Made by a program: the position numbers and the translations under genes
Assembly: GCA_016946835.1 (NCBI GenBank)
Contig: JACVTC010000230.1
Location: 62,001 to 126,000 of the forward strand
Direction of reading: 5' to 3'
DNA: 64,000 bases
From: Neocallimastix lanati (nom. inval.)
Taxonomy: Eukaryota > Neocallimastigomycota > Neocallimastigomycetes > Neocallimastigales > Neocallimastigaceae
Part shown: positions 11,201-22,608 of the stretch, one piece after another
How the letters are laid out: each line of letters begins with the position of its first letter
How positions within the stretch are numbered: the stretch's first letter is position 1
Notes under the pieces: generated by a model
What the model was told of the DNA's origin: nothing
Seen by the model: only the letters and a program-made list of their open reading frames with translations
Database searches by the model: none

Positions 11201-12102
11201 ACATCAAACAATCCTTGATTATCATCGATTACTCTGAATACGTCTGAAATTGTAAGATTACCAAAGGTTACCGTTAAAACGTACAATTCCGAAGACATTC
11301 TAGTCTTAGAAGTTACTTGGATGATATTATTTGTGGTAAATCCAAAAGGTCTTATTCCCTTTAAATTTTTTAGAAAACTACGAGTTACGATATTGATACT
11401 TGCACACGTGTCGAGAAATGCAAAGCCCTTTACGCCATTGATTAGGCACTCTGTAGTAGCTATATCATCTTTGGAAATTGTTGACAACATAATTTTTTCC
11501 ATACTTTCTTCCTTAAATTCAATGTTTTTTAGTCTGAGAGCCTTATTCAACTGTGCCCTTAATTTCGGACAAATGTCCAATAATTGTCCAAAGGTGATAT
11601 CAGCAACTTTGTGGTTGAGATCCTCTTTGATGTCGTAAGTTTTAATCCCTTGGGCCAATTCTATGTGCTTAACACCTCTTTTCTCAGTGTTAAAAGGTTT
11701 CGGTATTTTGTTTAGTCTTTCGTCTAATAAAGTACTTGGTAATTTTGTAGTGCTAGTCTTAGATTTCTTATTGTTATCACTAAGTTCATGTGCTTGCTTC
11801 ATTATTTCTTGCTGTTTTTGTTCTTTGGCTTTTATTTTACTATTTCTTATTGATGGCTGAGCTATAACTGAAACATCAATTTCATTTAATGCCTCAGTAT
11901 TTGGTACAGGATTCTGAAACGACAGGGATGGTTCTGGGACTTGTTCGTGGTTTCTTGGTAATGGGATAGGGACTGGATTGTCTTTTAATGAAGTAATTTT
12001 TGTACATGGTTTATTTGGAGGTTTGTCGGATCTATTTCTTCTAACGGCGGTAGCAACTAGATCCTCGGTTTGTTTAGAGGAAGTTTTCCTTCTTCCTTCC
12101 AT
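8230..12102 (-). CDS. Pol polyprotein of element A (1290 aa)
   Basis: Retroelement polyprotein: protease, reverse transcriptase, RNase H and integrase, which together copy the element's RNA into DNA and insert it. Visible motifs are: protease DTCASIN near residue 231; RT from about 470, with YIDDL near 617; RNase H DASFDGIGG; an integrase zinc-binding H-H-C-C run (HRVGH...CDRCQ) at about 945-990; the integrase core with DIIGP, TDNGPQF and HPESNGMVENRN; and a C-terminal GPY/F-like module (DPYFIGPMKIV). No chromodomain is seen, which places it among the non-chromoviral Ty3/gypsy elements. Its start codon overlaps the gag stop by one base (TAATG), suggesting coupled termination and re-initiation. 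The closest relatives in the window are the pols of D, C and I. Confidence 0.9.
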   Translation of the reverse strand: MEGRRKTSSKQTEDLVATAVRRNRSDKPPNKPCTKITSLKDNPVPIPLPRNHEQVPEPSLSFQNPVPNTEALNEIDVSVIAQPSIRNSKIKAKEQKQQEIMKQAHELSDNNKKSKTSTTKLPSTLLDERLNKIPKPFNTEKRGVKHIELAQGIKTYDIKEDLNHKVADITFGQLLDICPKLRAQLNKALRLKNIEFKEESMEKIMLSTISKDDIATTECLINGVKGFAFLDTCASINIVTRSFLKNLKGIRPFGFTTNNIIQVTSKTRMSSELYVLTVTFGNLTISDVFRVIDDNQGLFDVLVGYKTLKENKLFINPYDNYLCKMNDDETWTRIAPLSADEEVPTSEDEDQPSEEEVQTDFEEDIHDKNNQIDLTKDSILHFFICEKRNLKGKSAKSSLVMLVSEEKEALLGNILEQVPRGIRRQLGRLFNDYKEVLAINIEELGGSKLLPHSIILEKDTLPIKQKAYRLSKAQAEALKAEITKLLNNKLIEPSSSPWSSPVILVLKKNGKWRMCVDYRKLNNVTLKDAYAIPLIDDILFFIGRTIKVFTTIDLFSGFHQIPMNPKDIPKTSFTTAFGNYQFLVMSFGLCNAPGTFQREMNRIFYPLIGQCLFVYIDDLIIFSETIEDHLRDLENVFTILKENGIKLNLEKCHFFKDKVELLGHTVSTDGISPLSDKVKVIAQWLPPATTSQLQSFLGAIGYYRKFILNFATIAKPLFKLLKKNVEFKWGKAENDSFEELKYRMITVPILMMPDFKNQFIIRTDASFDGIGGVLLQKDEFGKERPIHYISRSLKPSEQNYGITDLEGTAAAYCVKKFKSYIGGNPHTTLLFTDHKPLVSLFKNKETNNSRQTRWVLLLSMLKVEVIYEPGKKNVLADALSRLKSSNPIVSTVLSEINSIDEGNLLNPIKSKFITINDEEYYLDNGTYRKVINNDNQKLQLILDAHRVGHESVFKTYNRLKRDYFWINMILDVKYIVNTCDRCQKFKPQPQNAYVENIPTKPGRPFTKVGLDIIGPLPQTNKGNQYIIVLVDYLTKWVEADPLSTIESKDVISFLMKVFGRHGIPEVIVTDNGPQFCSDKTKAFLDLYGVLVQFVTVYHPESNGMVENRNKQIGKYLRLLCNKNTQNWDEILPSALWALRTCKNETTQFSSFELLYGRRDLQPFELTINIDQKEDCETDEEFMVRKFVRHHRWIKEAINNIQTANKIWEDRRKQIRRLKSDYKPGDLVLIKYINRRKLDPYFIGPMKIVKKQFNTITVCDPVTNEIADRNVHLKNVIPYRLCELPTSRDEV

Positions 12103-12923
12103 TAGTTTAAAGATCTTCTATTTTCTTCTAACTTTCCGGATTCCTCCATCTCAGCAAGTTCCTTATAAGAGTAAGGGCATGACTTAATTACATGACCTAA
12201 TTGATAGCATTTGTAGCATCTAATTTCTTTGTTTTTATTAACTTTCTTGCTTTCAGTTTTTCCTGTTCTGTTTGATTGAATGCTCTTAACATCGTTCCTT
12301 CTTGACGAGTAATTATTTCTAAATAAACTAAATGGATGTTGGTGACTTCCTTTGTTATCAGGATAAATGGTGGTGAAAACTTTATCACTAGAGAAATTTT
12401 TAGCGTTCGTCTCAGCTCTCTCGGCCAATTCAGCTTCCTCAAAGGCTTCTTCTAAGTCAACGCATTGGTTGGTAATCACTTATGCCCTCGCATATGGTCT
12501 ATACGAAATAGATTCAGCGTAATCATCTACGGTAATGAATTCTTGGTATAACCTTGGCAGATTGTTGTATAACTTCTTGTACCTCCAGTTGAAGTTCTTA
12601 ATAGTCTCGTTCTTTTTTATCTTTAGTTTTTGCAATCTTTTGCATTTCAACTGTGGGGTCACTTCTAATGCATCTTCCAGAGCCTTTTTCATTTGTTTAA
12701 CATTAGGATAAACTTCTTCACCATCTTCGTTAATAGTAACCAAGTCTTGAAGGACACCTCGTAGCTTCCCTTCTACACACTCCATAGCCCAAGTATGTAT
12801 TGAAGATGGAGTGTTAATATCTGCTAACTTCATAAGTCTAACGAATTCTTCCGACCAAGTGTCAACATCTTTGCCAGATTCATCTAGTCTAGGTAAAAGA
12901 TCTTCTAATTCCAATATTTTCAT
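12102..12923 (-). pseudogene. Gag region of element A
   Basis: Gag would form the virus-like particle and bind the element RNA. The N-terminal part (MKILELEDLLPRL...) is closely similar to the intact Gag of element D. Near the C-terminus is a CCHC zinc knuckle (CYKCYQLGH....C). The region lies directly upstream of pol in the coding sense, and the two overlap by one base. It is broken about once relative to element D. The 176 bases between it and the right LTR form a short leader. Confidence 0.8.
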
Positions 12924-13077
12924 TATTAACTTTATGTTTATTACTAATTAAATAGTATTATTATTATTACTTAATATATATTTTTCTGTTTATATATTTT
13001 TTTTTGTTCTATTATTCATCCATCAATCTTTGAAAATTTCTAATTTTATTATCTTTTCATATTATTACTATTTTGGG

Positions 13078-13094
13078 TCCTGCATAGCTCGCCA
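13078..13094 (-). promoter_or_regulatory. Primer-binding site of element A
   Basis: In the coding sense TGGCGAGCTATGCAGGA lies five bases inside the 5' LTR end. It starts with TGG, complementary to a tRNA CCA tail. Element D carries the same 17 bases, so both use one primer. The implied tRNA end has T-stem strand CCTGC and discriminator G, like the tRNA-Ser genes here, so another serine isoacceptor is a fair guess. Confidence 0.65.
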
Positions 13095-14126
13095 GATTTT
13101 GGGACAACACAGGTAATTATTAAAATTTATTATAGTAATAATATATTCGATTATATTTATTTATCTTTATTAAATAATTTTTTATTTTTGAAAGAGAGAG
13201 TTTTTAATTATTTTATTTTCATAATTTCTTAAATATTTAATATTCTATCAATTCGATTTGTTAGTATTAAAAATTTTAATTTAATTGGTTTCGAATTTAT
13301 ATATAAAATTATTATAAATCATTAATATAAATTATTATAAAATTTTAATATAAATTATCATAAAGTATTGTTAACAAATATTATAATCTTTTTTGTATAT
13401 AATTGAATATTTAATTATTATACATTTTTTTTTATTGTCTCGTAACACATTGTAAGAATCTATAATTATTTTTAACAAAATAATTATATTTTCTTAGTTA
13501 AGTTATAATTAATATAACTTTTATTTAACTCATATTTCATTTATACAATTAATTATAATTAATAATTTATTTAATTATATATTAAAATTTTATTTAGTTT
13601 AATATTAAAAATTTATTTAATCAAATAATTTTTATACATTTAAAATAATATTAAATTTATTTAATTATTCACTTAATTATTAAATTTATTAGTTTTAGTT
13701 TTCTCTCACTTATTAAATCATAAACTAAAACACTATTCTGTATTTTATCAATGTATTCTGTATTCTATCATGTATTCTGTATTGTATTAATCATGTATTT
13801 TATTATTAATGTATTGTTTTATATTTTTTATGTAAAGTTCTATAAAATAGAACTAAATAGATTAAATTTTAAATTTTATGATCGAAATAATTTTCATTAT
13901 TTTATTCTTTTATTTTCGATCATTATATTAGATTAAGTAATCGGTTAATTAAGGTTTTTCCAATTACTTCTTAAAAGTAATCGGTTTTACTTAATTAACA
14001 CGATGATCGATATGGATAGAATATCGATCAAAAAACTTATCTAGGTTTTTCTTCTAGTCTTTTCCTAGATAAGAGATTTGTTAAGATTAGAACCCCTTTT
14101 GATTTTAACCTTATTTTGACAAAAAG

Positions 14127-14178
14127 TATAAATAAGGCTCTTGAGTTCTCTTTGAGAAATCAAGAGTTATTATTATAA
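14127..14178 (+). promoter_or_regulatory. LTR promoter: TATA box and likely transcript start (E)
   Basis: TATAAATA at 14127-14134 is followed by a hairpin, CTCTTGA...TCAAGAG. About 35 bases from the TATA box comes AAGAGTTATTATTATAA (14162-14178), the likely 5' end of the transcript. The same module occurs in F1, F2, F3 and N, and in the right LTR of E. Confidence 0.6.
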
Positions 14179-14467
14179 CAATTATAATATAATAATAATA
14201 ACAATAAGTTTTAACATTTAAAATTTTTAATAAATAATAAAACAAATTATTTTAATAAAACAAATTATTTTAATAAAACAAATTTTATAATTAAAACTTT
14301 TCCTTATCAATTTTAGTGTTTCGTCTATTATAATTCGTTATAATAAACTCGATAATTAGAAAGAACCATAGGTAAGTATGATTCTTTTCTAAACCTTTAA
14401 TATTAGCAGTTAGAGCTAATATTAATGATTAATAATTTAATTATAATTTTTTAATTAAATTATTATA

Positions 14468-14479
14468 ATAATAACTCTT
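14468..14479 (+). promoter_or_regulatory. Self-priming site of element E
   Basis: Immediately after the left LTR, ATAATAACTCTT is the exact reverse complement of AAGAGTTATTAT at the predicted transcript start (14162-14173). The match extends to 17 bases if the last LTR bases are included. No TGG-type tRNA primer site is seen. This is the arrangement known from Tf1, where the folded 5' end of the mRNA primes its own reverse transcription. Confidence 0.6.
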
Positions 14480-14848
14480 CTTAGTATAGTTTAATAGAAT
14501 AGTTAATTAATTTAATAATATAATTAATTTCTAGAATCAAGTAGTACAAAATAATTTAATGTAGTACAATAAAAATTTTTATGATTAATAATAAATAAAA
14601 TAATATAAATTATATAGAATAATCTAGAAATTAAAAAAATAAATTAATATATAGTAAATAAATTAAATATTAAAATATAAGTAGATAATATTAGTAAATC
14701 AGATCAAAAATCATTAATTAATAATTTAGTATAGAAATTATAAGAATAAATTAATATAAACCATAAATTAAATATTAAAAAATAAGTAAATAGTAATAAT
14801 TAGTTGGATAAATAATTAAAATCATAAAAAATTAAAAGAATAGATATA

Positions 14849-15042
14849 TAGTAATAAATAATAATAAATAATAATAAATAATAATAAATAATAATAAATA
14901 ATAATAAATAATAATAAATAATAATAAATAATAATAAATAATAATAAATAATAATAAATAATAATAAATAATAATAAATAATAATAAATAATAATAAATA
15001 ATAATAAATAATAATAAATAATAATAAATAATAATAAATAAT
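14849..15042. repeat. 10-bp microsatellite (ATAATAAATA)n
   Basis: About 19 near-perfect copies of a 10-bp unit lie within the leader of element E. Because the unit is not a multiple of three and lacks stops in one sense, it creates two spurious Leu/Tyr/Ile-rich open frames on the minus strand. Confidence 0.95.
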
Positions 15043-15595
15043 GATAGTAAATAATAAATGATAAATGATAAATGATAAATAATAAAAAAAAAAAAAAATA
15101 TTAAATAACAATAAAGAGCAATAATAAAATAAATAATAACAATAATAAGAACACATAAATACACTAACATATGTTTACATGATTTTAGGGAAATAGAACT
15201 GGAAGAAGTAGGCCAAGGAAACAATATAGAAGAACCAAGACTTAGTACAGACCTTAGAAGCAGAAGTGTGTTAGCATCTAGGTAACAGTTTCCGGATTAA
15301 GTTTATCTGTCACAGGCAGCGATCTGGGCAGCTCTGGACTGGCCTATCCGATGTGTGGTAGGTTGCAATCGTGGTGTACGCGGGAACATGATACCAGTAA
15401 TAGGCAAGCTGCTCCCGTCATTAAGTACATACTACTGTTTACTGCTAACGTGCTTCTGGAAAATCGTCTGGAAATGCTTGAGTATTTTTTTATTAAACTG
15501 TTTTCTTTCGCCAAAACTTCCTAACTATGACCTTATAATCATAATAAACATATATATATATTTCATAGTTAATATAATTTATAATTTAGGTAAAA

Positions 15596-18500
15596 ATGGA
15601 ATCCAATAGTAATAACGCCCAAATTCCAAGTGAAGTTGAATCCTCAAAGCTTATAACAGCTTTAACAGAATTTATTCCTACCTTCTTTTCCGCCAACGGA
15701 GTGTTATCCAAGGACTTAGCTGATAACAACAAACTTAACGTTAATGAGCTCCTGGAACAGAGTGAATTGTTTTTTAAAAAACATCCCAACTCTTTTTCCA
15801 CGGACGACTTAAAAATTTCTTATGTTATCAGCATGTTACATGGACCTCCAAAGAAATGGGGACTTTCATTGAAGGCTGATGGGACTTTAAATTCGTTAAG
15901 CTATGACACCTTTAAAGATATTTTGATAAGCAATTTTGGGGATACTAAAGAACAGAAGGATGTTCTTATTGAACAACTTCTAAACTTAAAACAACTTCAT
16001 TTAGGAAGAGCCGCATTATATACTATTGAATTTCGAAGGTTAGCTGGACGTATTGGATGGCCGGACGATGTATTCATTGACCTAATCAAAAGAGGTCTTC
16101 TTGAGGATGTTAAAACAGAGTTCAATAAATTAGACAAACCTAAAAGTTTATTTGAGGCAACAAATTCTATTATCAATATTGATAGAAAATGTTTACTTAA
16201 GCAAAAAGTAAAGACCAATGACTACAAGCCAAAGAGTAGTAAATCTTTCAAACGAAAAAGAAACGAAACTAACATGACCAAAAACAAATTTAAACGCAAT
16301 AAGCACCATAAGGGACGAGACAATGGAAGTATTTTATCAGCAAATTACACCCCAAGTCATAATAATAAAATGACTACAACTTTCTTGTTAACCGTTAATA
16401 ACAAAAAGATTAAAACCAGAATCCTTATTGACTCGGGCTCTGCTAGAAGTTATCTCTGCAAAAGCTTCGTAACAGCAAACAAAATTCCTTATTCAAACCT
16501 CTCAAATACGATCAATGTAAAACTTCTTAATGAAAAGAATATAGCTATAAAACAAGTTACAAAACGTCTTAAGCTTACTTTCATGGACCATACGGAAACA
16601 TTTGAATTCTTTATAGCCAATTTACAACTTCAAGACGTATCTGCAATCCTTGGAAGAGATTGGTTAAGCCTTCATTCACCTTACATTGATTACAAAAATA
16701 ATAAAATTTACTTCTTGGAAAGCTACTGTAAAAACCATTGCCCTTCTGCTAAGGGTAATAGGTTTGTTTTCCATTCATCAGATATTACTGCTTCTCTCTT
16801 ACCCAATAATGAACAGAAGGGAGAAACTTCTCTTGATTCTATAATTCCTGATTCCATATCTGAAGACGAATTAAGCGATATGGATATCTGTGCTGTTTTA
16901 ATTCAAGATAGTAAAATAAAGGATTCTGACAAAAATGAAGAAATAATTAAAAAATCTCCTACTGGTGCTCCAGTGCTATTTGTTAAAAAACATGACTGCT
17001 CTCTCAGACTCTGCGTTGACTACCGAAAACTTAATTCAATTACTATCAGAAATAGCTATCCAATTCCTAGGATATCTGATTTGATAGAATCATTTAAAGG
17101 TACTATTATTTTCTCTCGGCTTGACTTAAGATCTGCCTATAACTTAGTTCGTGTCAAGAAAGGCCATGAATACCTTACTGCTTTTCGTACTCCTTTTGGT
17201 CATTTTGAATACCGTGTAATGCCTTTTGGTTTACGTAATGCACCTTCGGTTTTTCAACGCTTTATCCAAGACATTTTTTCTGATGATATTGGCTTGTTTC
17301 TCTTTGTCTACTTAGATGACATTATAATATATTCGAAAAACCTTACTGAACATATTAAACATGTTCATCATGTCCTTTCCTTGTTAGTCAAAAATGGTCT
17401 CTTTGTAAAACTAGAAAAATGTGAATTTCACGTTCCTGAAACTACTTTTTTAGGGTTTGTTGTATCAATAAATGGCCTTTCTATGGATAAAAACAAAGTA
17501 AAATCAATTCTTGAATGGCCTACTCCAAAAAACAAGAATGAACTTCAAAGTTTCCTCGGACTCTGTAACTACTATAGGAAATTCATAAAGAATTTCGCCA
17601 TAATTATGGAACCCTTAAGAATACTCCTCAAGAAGAATAACGAGTTCAAATGGAATGATGATGCTGAGAATGCCTTCAAAAAAATTAAAACTTGCTTTTA
17701 CCACAGACGAAATCCTTATCTACCCCGACCCAGATAAGGAATTCACTGTTGAAACTAATGCCAGTGATTTTGCTGTGGGTTGCATTCTTTCTCAAATCAG
17801 TGACAAGGATAACGAACTTCACCCTGTCGCTTTTCATTCTAGGTCTTTGTCATCTTCTGAATTAAATTATACAATATATGACAAGGAACTACTCGCTATT
17901 ATCACCGCTTTTGAAACCTGGTGTCACCACCTTGAAAGGGCTAAGTTTCCTGTTCAAATCATTACCGATCACAGGAATTTATTATATTTTAAAAAGCCTC
18001 AACATTTAAACCAACGCCAGATAAGATGGATTTCTTTCTAAGTTTGACTTTAGGATTTCGTTCAGACCTGGATCAAGATGTGGTAAACCAGATTCGTTGT
18101 CGAGACGTCCGGATTATAAATCCGTGGTTTCCCTCCACAACAAAGACCGTCCTTTATTGGATGATAATGCCTTTTGTTGTGCAAACACTATTATCAGTAG
18201 CTTGATTGATACCCAACCGACTGACAAATTTTGTGGATCAAGGAGTAGTGAACCAGATTCGTCGTCGAGACGTCCGGATTATAATTCCGTGGTTTCCCTC
18301 CACAACAAAGACCGTCCTTTATTGGAGATAATGCCTTATGTTGTGCAAACACTGATAATATTAGTAGTTTGATTGATGCCCAAACGGCTGACACATATTG
18401 CAAATCTATTTTAGAAAAGATTAAAACTAAGTCAAACACAGTTAAAAGTTCTTTATTTTCTTTAAATGAAGGGGTCTTACATTTCCAAAACAGAATCATC

Positions 18501-19586
18501 GTCCCATCCACTTTAAGAGCAAGAATTTTGAAATCTTTTCATGACTCACCCACCAACGGACACCAAGGTATTGACAAAACTCTTGATAAAATCAAGAGAT
18601 ACTACTGGTGGCCTAATATGAAGAAAGATATTCATAATTATGTACTTTCTTGTTCAACTTGTGCTAGGTGTAAAATTCGTAGACATAAACCCTACGGAAA
18701 AATTCAACCGTTGCCTGTTCCCAATAAACCATGGGAAATTATTGGGGTTGATTTTATAGTTTCGTTACCTAGTTCACAAGATTGCACATGTATTATGGTG
18801 GTTTCGGATCACTTAACAAAGATGATCCATTTAGTTCCTTGCTCCGACGTCCCTTCCGCTGACCTGACCACCAAGATGCTCCTTTACAACGTTTTTCGGT
18901 ATCATGGATTCCCTAAAATCATTGTCTCTGATCATGGCTCCCAGTTCTCTTCTGAATTTTGGACCTCACTCTGCTCAGCTCTAAATACTAAGCCAAGACT
19001 CGCTACTGCTCATCACCAACAAACAAATGGTCAAGTCGAAAGGGCTAATTCCGTAATCGAACAATATTTACGATGCTACTGTTCTACTGCCCAAAATGAA
19101 TGGTGCTTTTATCTACCTCTTTGTGAAATGGCTTATAACAACTCATTTCACAAATCTATAAACATGTCGCCTTTCTGTGCAAATTATGGTTTTAATCCAG
19201 TATGCAATATTGACTCTCCTCTTGTTCTTTTAAAAGATAATGCCTCTGTACTTACTAGGGATTGGTCTGCCCATTTTGATGCCCTTAAAAAGCACCTTAT
19301 CAAAGCTAAAGAAGATTTCAAAAAGTTTGGTGACTCTAGGAAAGCTTCTGGTCCTACTTTCCATGTTAACGACATGGTTTGGTTGAAAAGGTATTACTTC
19401 TCCAATGAACCTGCAAAAAAGCTTTCTAACCAGTATCTTGGACCCTTTAAGGTCATAGAAGTGAGGGAAAGAATGAACTACCGGCTTGAATTACCAGAAA
19501 ATCTTCATTTACACCCGGTATTTCATATCTCGCAGTTGGAGCCTTATACTGAAAGAGACATAGGATTAAAGGAACCATCACCATAA
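15596..19586 (+). pseudogene. Gag-Pol coding region of element E
   Basis: Domain order along the plus strand: Gag about 15600-16320, with RLAGRIGWPDD and a basic tail; protease DSGSARS near 16430; RT about 16970-17550, with FGLRNAPSVFQR and YLDD near 17310; RNase H about 17720-18040 (TNASDFAVGCILSQ); integrase zinc finger about 18560-18670 (HQGID...CSTCARC); integrase core with SDHGSQF near 18930 and QTNGQVERAN near 19025; C-terminal HPVFHISQLEPY near 19510-19545. That last motif typifies chromoviruses and Tf1/sushi elements, but no chromodomain follows. Gag and pol appear to share one frame at the start, as in Tf1. The region is broken in about two or three places. Confidence 0.85.
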
Positions 19587-20598
19587 AGGGAGCAATGTAA
19601 GAATCTATAATTATTTTTAACAAAATAACTATATTTTCTTAGTTAGGTTATAATTAATATAACTTTTATTTAACTCATATTTCATTTATACAATTAATTA
19701 TAATTAATAATTTATTTAATTATATATTAAAATTTTATTTAGTTTAATATTAAAAATTTATTTAATCAAATATTTTTTATACATTTAAAATAATATTAAA
19801 TTTATTTAATTATTCACTTAATTATTAAATTTATTAGTTTTAGTTTTCTCTCACTTATTAAATCATAAACTAAAACACTATTCTGTATTTTATCATGTAT
19901 TCTGTATTCTATCATGTATTCTGTATTGTATTAATCATGTATTTTATTATTAATGTATTGTTTTATATTTTTTATGTAAAGTTCTATAAAATAGAACTAA
20001 ATAGATTAAATTTTAAATTTTATGATCGAAATAATTTTCATTATTTTATTCTTTTATTTTCGATCATTATATTAGATTAAGTAATCGGTTAATTAAGGTT
20101 TTTCCAATTACTTCTTAAAAGTAATCGGTTTTACTTAATTAACACGATGATCGATATGGATAGAATATCGATCAAAAAACTTATCTAGGTTTTTCTTCTA
20201 GTCTTTTCCTAGATAAGAGATTTGTTAAGATTAGAACCCCTTTTGATTTTAACCTTATTTTGACAAAAAGTATAAATAAGGCTCTTGAGTTCTCTTTGAG
20301 AAATCAAGAGTTATTATTATAACAATTATAATATAATAATAATAACAATAAGTTTTAACATTTAAAATTTTTAATAAATAATAAAACAAATTATTTTAAT
20401 AAAACAAATTTTATAATTAAAACTTTTCCTTATCAATTTTAGTGTTTCGTCTATTATAATTCGTTATAATAAACTCGATAATTAGAAAGAACCATAGGTA
20501 AGTATGATTCTTTTCTAAACCTTTAATATTAGCAGTTAGAGCTAATATTAATGATTAATAATTTAATTATAATTTTTTAATTAAATTATTACATCTTT

Positions 20599-21523
20599 TG
20601 TTAAGGAATGAACAAATAATGTTAATTTTATTATTTTTCATAAAAATAACTTAACCACTAAAATTAAATTATTTATTTCCTTACTTGGGGAACTTTCTTA
20701 TGTTCTATTACTGCCAAATTATTACTAATATTAAATTTATTATTATTAATATAAATTCTTTATTAATATCAATACTTTATTATTAAAATTAATACTATAT
20801 TATTAATATCAATATTATTATCAATATCTAGTTTTATTAATATGATTTATTCTATCAATATTTTATTATTAAAGAAAATTTTATTTTACAAATATTACTA
20901 ATACAGATTATTTATTATTAATAAAAGTTAATATAATTAATAATGATTTAAAAATATTTTACTTAAATCCATGATCCTTGTCATTAAAATTAGTAATACT
21001 TCCTTCCAAAATACACCCTATTTATAATAAGATTAATAATAGATAATAATCTAAAATACTTTTATTTAAAAATAGTATAAAATTAAATAATACTCTATTA
21101 CTAATAGTTCTGTAAAAGTAATAAAATTATTTTTAAAATATATTATCACTACAATTAATAATAAATAGTTTAGAATTTAATAATATGTAATAATTATTTA
21201 TTATAATAGAATAGATTATGAATTTATAATTTAAATACAATTCAAACATGTAACTCTAAGATATTCTAAAGAAATGGCTTGACCATTTCTAACGATAAAA
21301 AAAAATATAAATAGATGAGAAAATTGTATTTTAGAAAAATAATCTGAGAAAAAAATATAATCTTATTAAAGAAATTAATTAATTTTTAGTTTTTAATTGA
21401 ATAATTTTTATTAAATAAATAAATAAAATATTTTAAAAAAAAAAGATATATTTTAATTTTTAATTTTTTTTTATTTTAGTGTTTATTTCTATATTTATTA
21501 TTATTCTGTCCCGAACCTCAACA
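20599..21523. mobile_element. Solo LTR M
   Basis: It begins TGTTAAGGAATG and ends GAACCTCAACA. The 4-bp direct repeat CTTT lies at 20595-20598 and 21524-21527. There is no coding region. A small palindrome, AGAAATGG...CCATTTCT, lies near 21270-21292. The 4-bp target repeat matches that of the D and G families. Confidence 0.7.
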
Positions 21524-22558
21524 CTTTGTTAAGGTTTTAGAGAATTAAATAAAAATAAAGTAAAGAAACACAAATTTTATTTATTTATTTATTATTTTAT
21601 TTATTTATTTTATTAAATTTATTTTTTTTTTATTTTATGATTTTTAAAAATTGGTAGCAAAATTTACAACTATTTATACTTTTTTCAAGGCATAAAAGTT
21701 GTTCTTGCCACTAAATTACATTTTATTTATTTTTTTTTTTATAAAAACTATTAAATTTAAATTGAGTTTTATAATCAATTATATAAAATTTAATTATAAC
21801 AATATAAATAAAGTACATTTATAATATTAATAAAACATTTTTTTTTTTTTTTTTAAAATATCTAAAATATTACTAATAAGAATTTATTTAATTGGCTATA
21901 ATTTTTATTACAATCTGTTAAAATATTCAAATAGAAATAAAAATACTATTCTAATATAAAGGTTTTTAATAAAATAAAATATTTTTCAATATAAAATAAA
22001 ACATTTCGATATAAAATTTTATAATAAAAGTTAAAATATAATATATAAATCTTTAATTATCAATATATAAAAATATTATTAATACAAATTTTCATTATTA
22101 ATATAAAAATGTTAAAATATATTTACTATATTTCATTTTATATTAACCAATCAATTAATTTAATAAATAATATTCATGTATAAAAGCTTTCTAAATGAAT
22201 ATGTTTTTCTTTAGTTCTATTTTCATAAAAAATATATTAATAAATAATAAAATATCTATAATATAAATAAATTAAACTATTATTTAATTATATAAACATT
22301 AATGTGTCTAAAAAAAAATAAAAAAAAATAAGATTTATTATTAATATTGCTAATATAAGTTTAAAATATATAAAAATATTACTATTAATATAAGATTTAA
22401 TATAAAAATATAAAGTTTAATATAATTTTTGATTTAATTTTTGATCTTTGGATTTAAAAATTTATTAAAGTACAAAAATAATAATGTACACATAATGTAT
22501 TAGAAATAAATCGTAGATTTAATTAAGAATGCATTATTTAGTACATTCTTATCATCTT
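21524..22558. other. Unassigned AT-rich DNA
   Basis: No gene, RNA or clear repeat boundary is visible. It contains short A and T runs and a small inverted pair near 21680-21710 (AAGGCATAAAAGTTG...TTGCC). Confidence 0.5.
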
Positions 22559-22608
22559 GGGAAATTTTTTCTTACTCATTTTTTTGTTTATTTTTGTTTG
22601 TTTTTTTA

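Larger units (their letters stand above)
7752..13447 (-). mobile_element. Ty3/gypsy element A
   Basis: LTR retroelement on the minus strand. The LTRs are 7752-8212 and 13100-13447, begin TGGGACAACAC and end CTCGTAACA on the + strand, and are very similar except for length in an internal AT repeat. Internal order in the coding sense is: tRNA primer site (13078-13094), gag, pol (protease, RT, RNase H, integrase), small hairpin and polypurine tract. No matching target repeat was found (TAAA on the left, CATT on the right), so the right junction may have been rearranged; element E begins three bases after it. It looks nearly whole, with about one break, and recent judging by LTR similarity. Confidence 0.9.
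13451..20593 (+). mobile_element. Tf1/sushi-like Ty3/gypsy element E
   Basis: LTR retroelement on the plus strand. The LTRs are 13451-14467 and 19596-20593, beginning TGTAAGAATC. By eye they differ at only a few positions per few hundred bases, so the element is fairly young. Internal order is: self-priming site, a long leader (14480-15595) with a 10-bp repeat array and a GC-richer block at 15180-15440, then gag and pol domains at 15596-19586. It looks broken in about two or three places. No clear target repeat was found. It belongs to the same family as solo LTRs F1, F2, F3 and, more distantly, N. Confidence 0.88.

Noticed and set aside
13751-13936. 61-aa frame, repeated at 19895-20080
   Set aside because: It lies inside both LTRs of element E and repeats only because the LTRs do; composition is that of the LTR.
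14800-15224. Two overlapping Leu/Tyr/Ile-rich open frames on the minus strand
   Set aside because: By-products of the 10-bp ATAATAAATA array in the leader of element E.
15180-15440. GC-richer block in the E leader as a host exon
   Set aside because: Only short frames in each direction and no recognisable protein; most simply part of the E leader.
7747-20598. Target-site repeats for elements A and E
   Set aside because: Flanks (TAAA/CATT for A, CACAT/TCTTT for E) do not match, so no target repeat is claimed.
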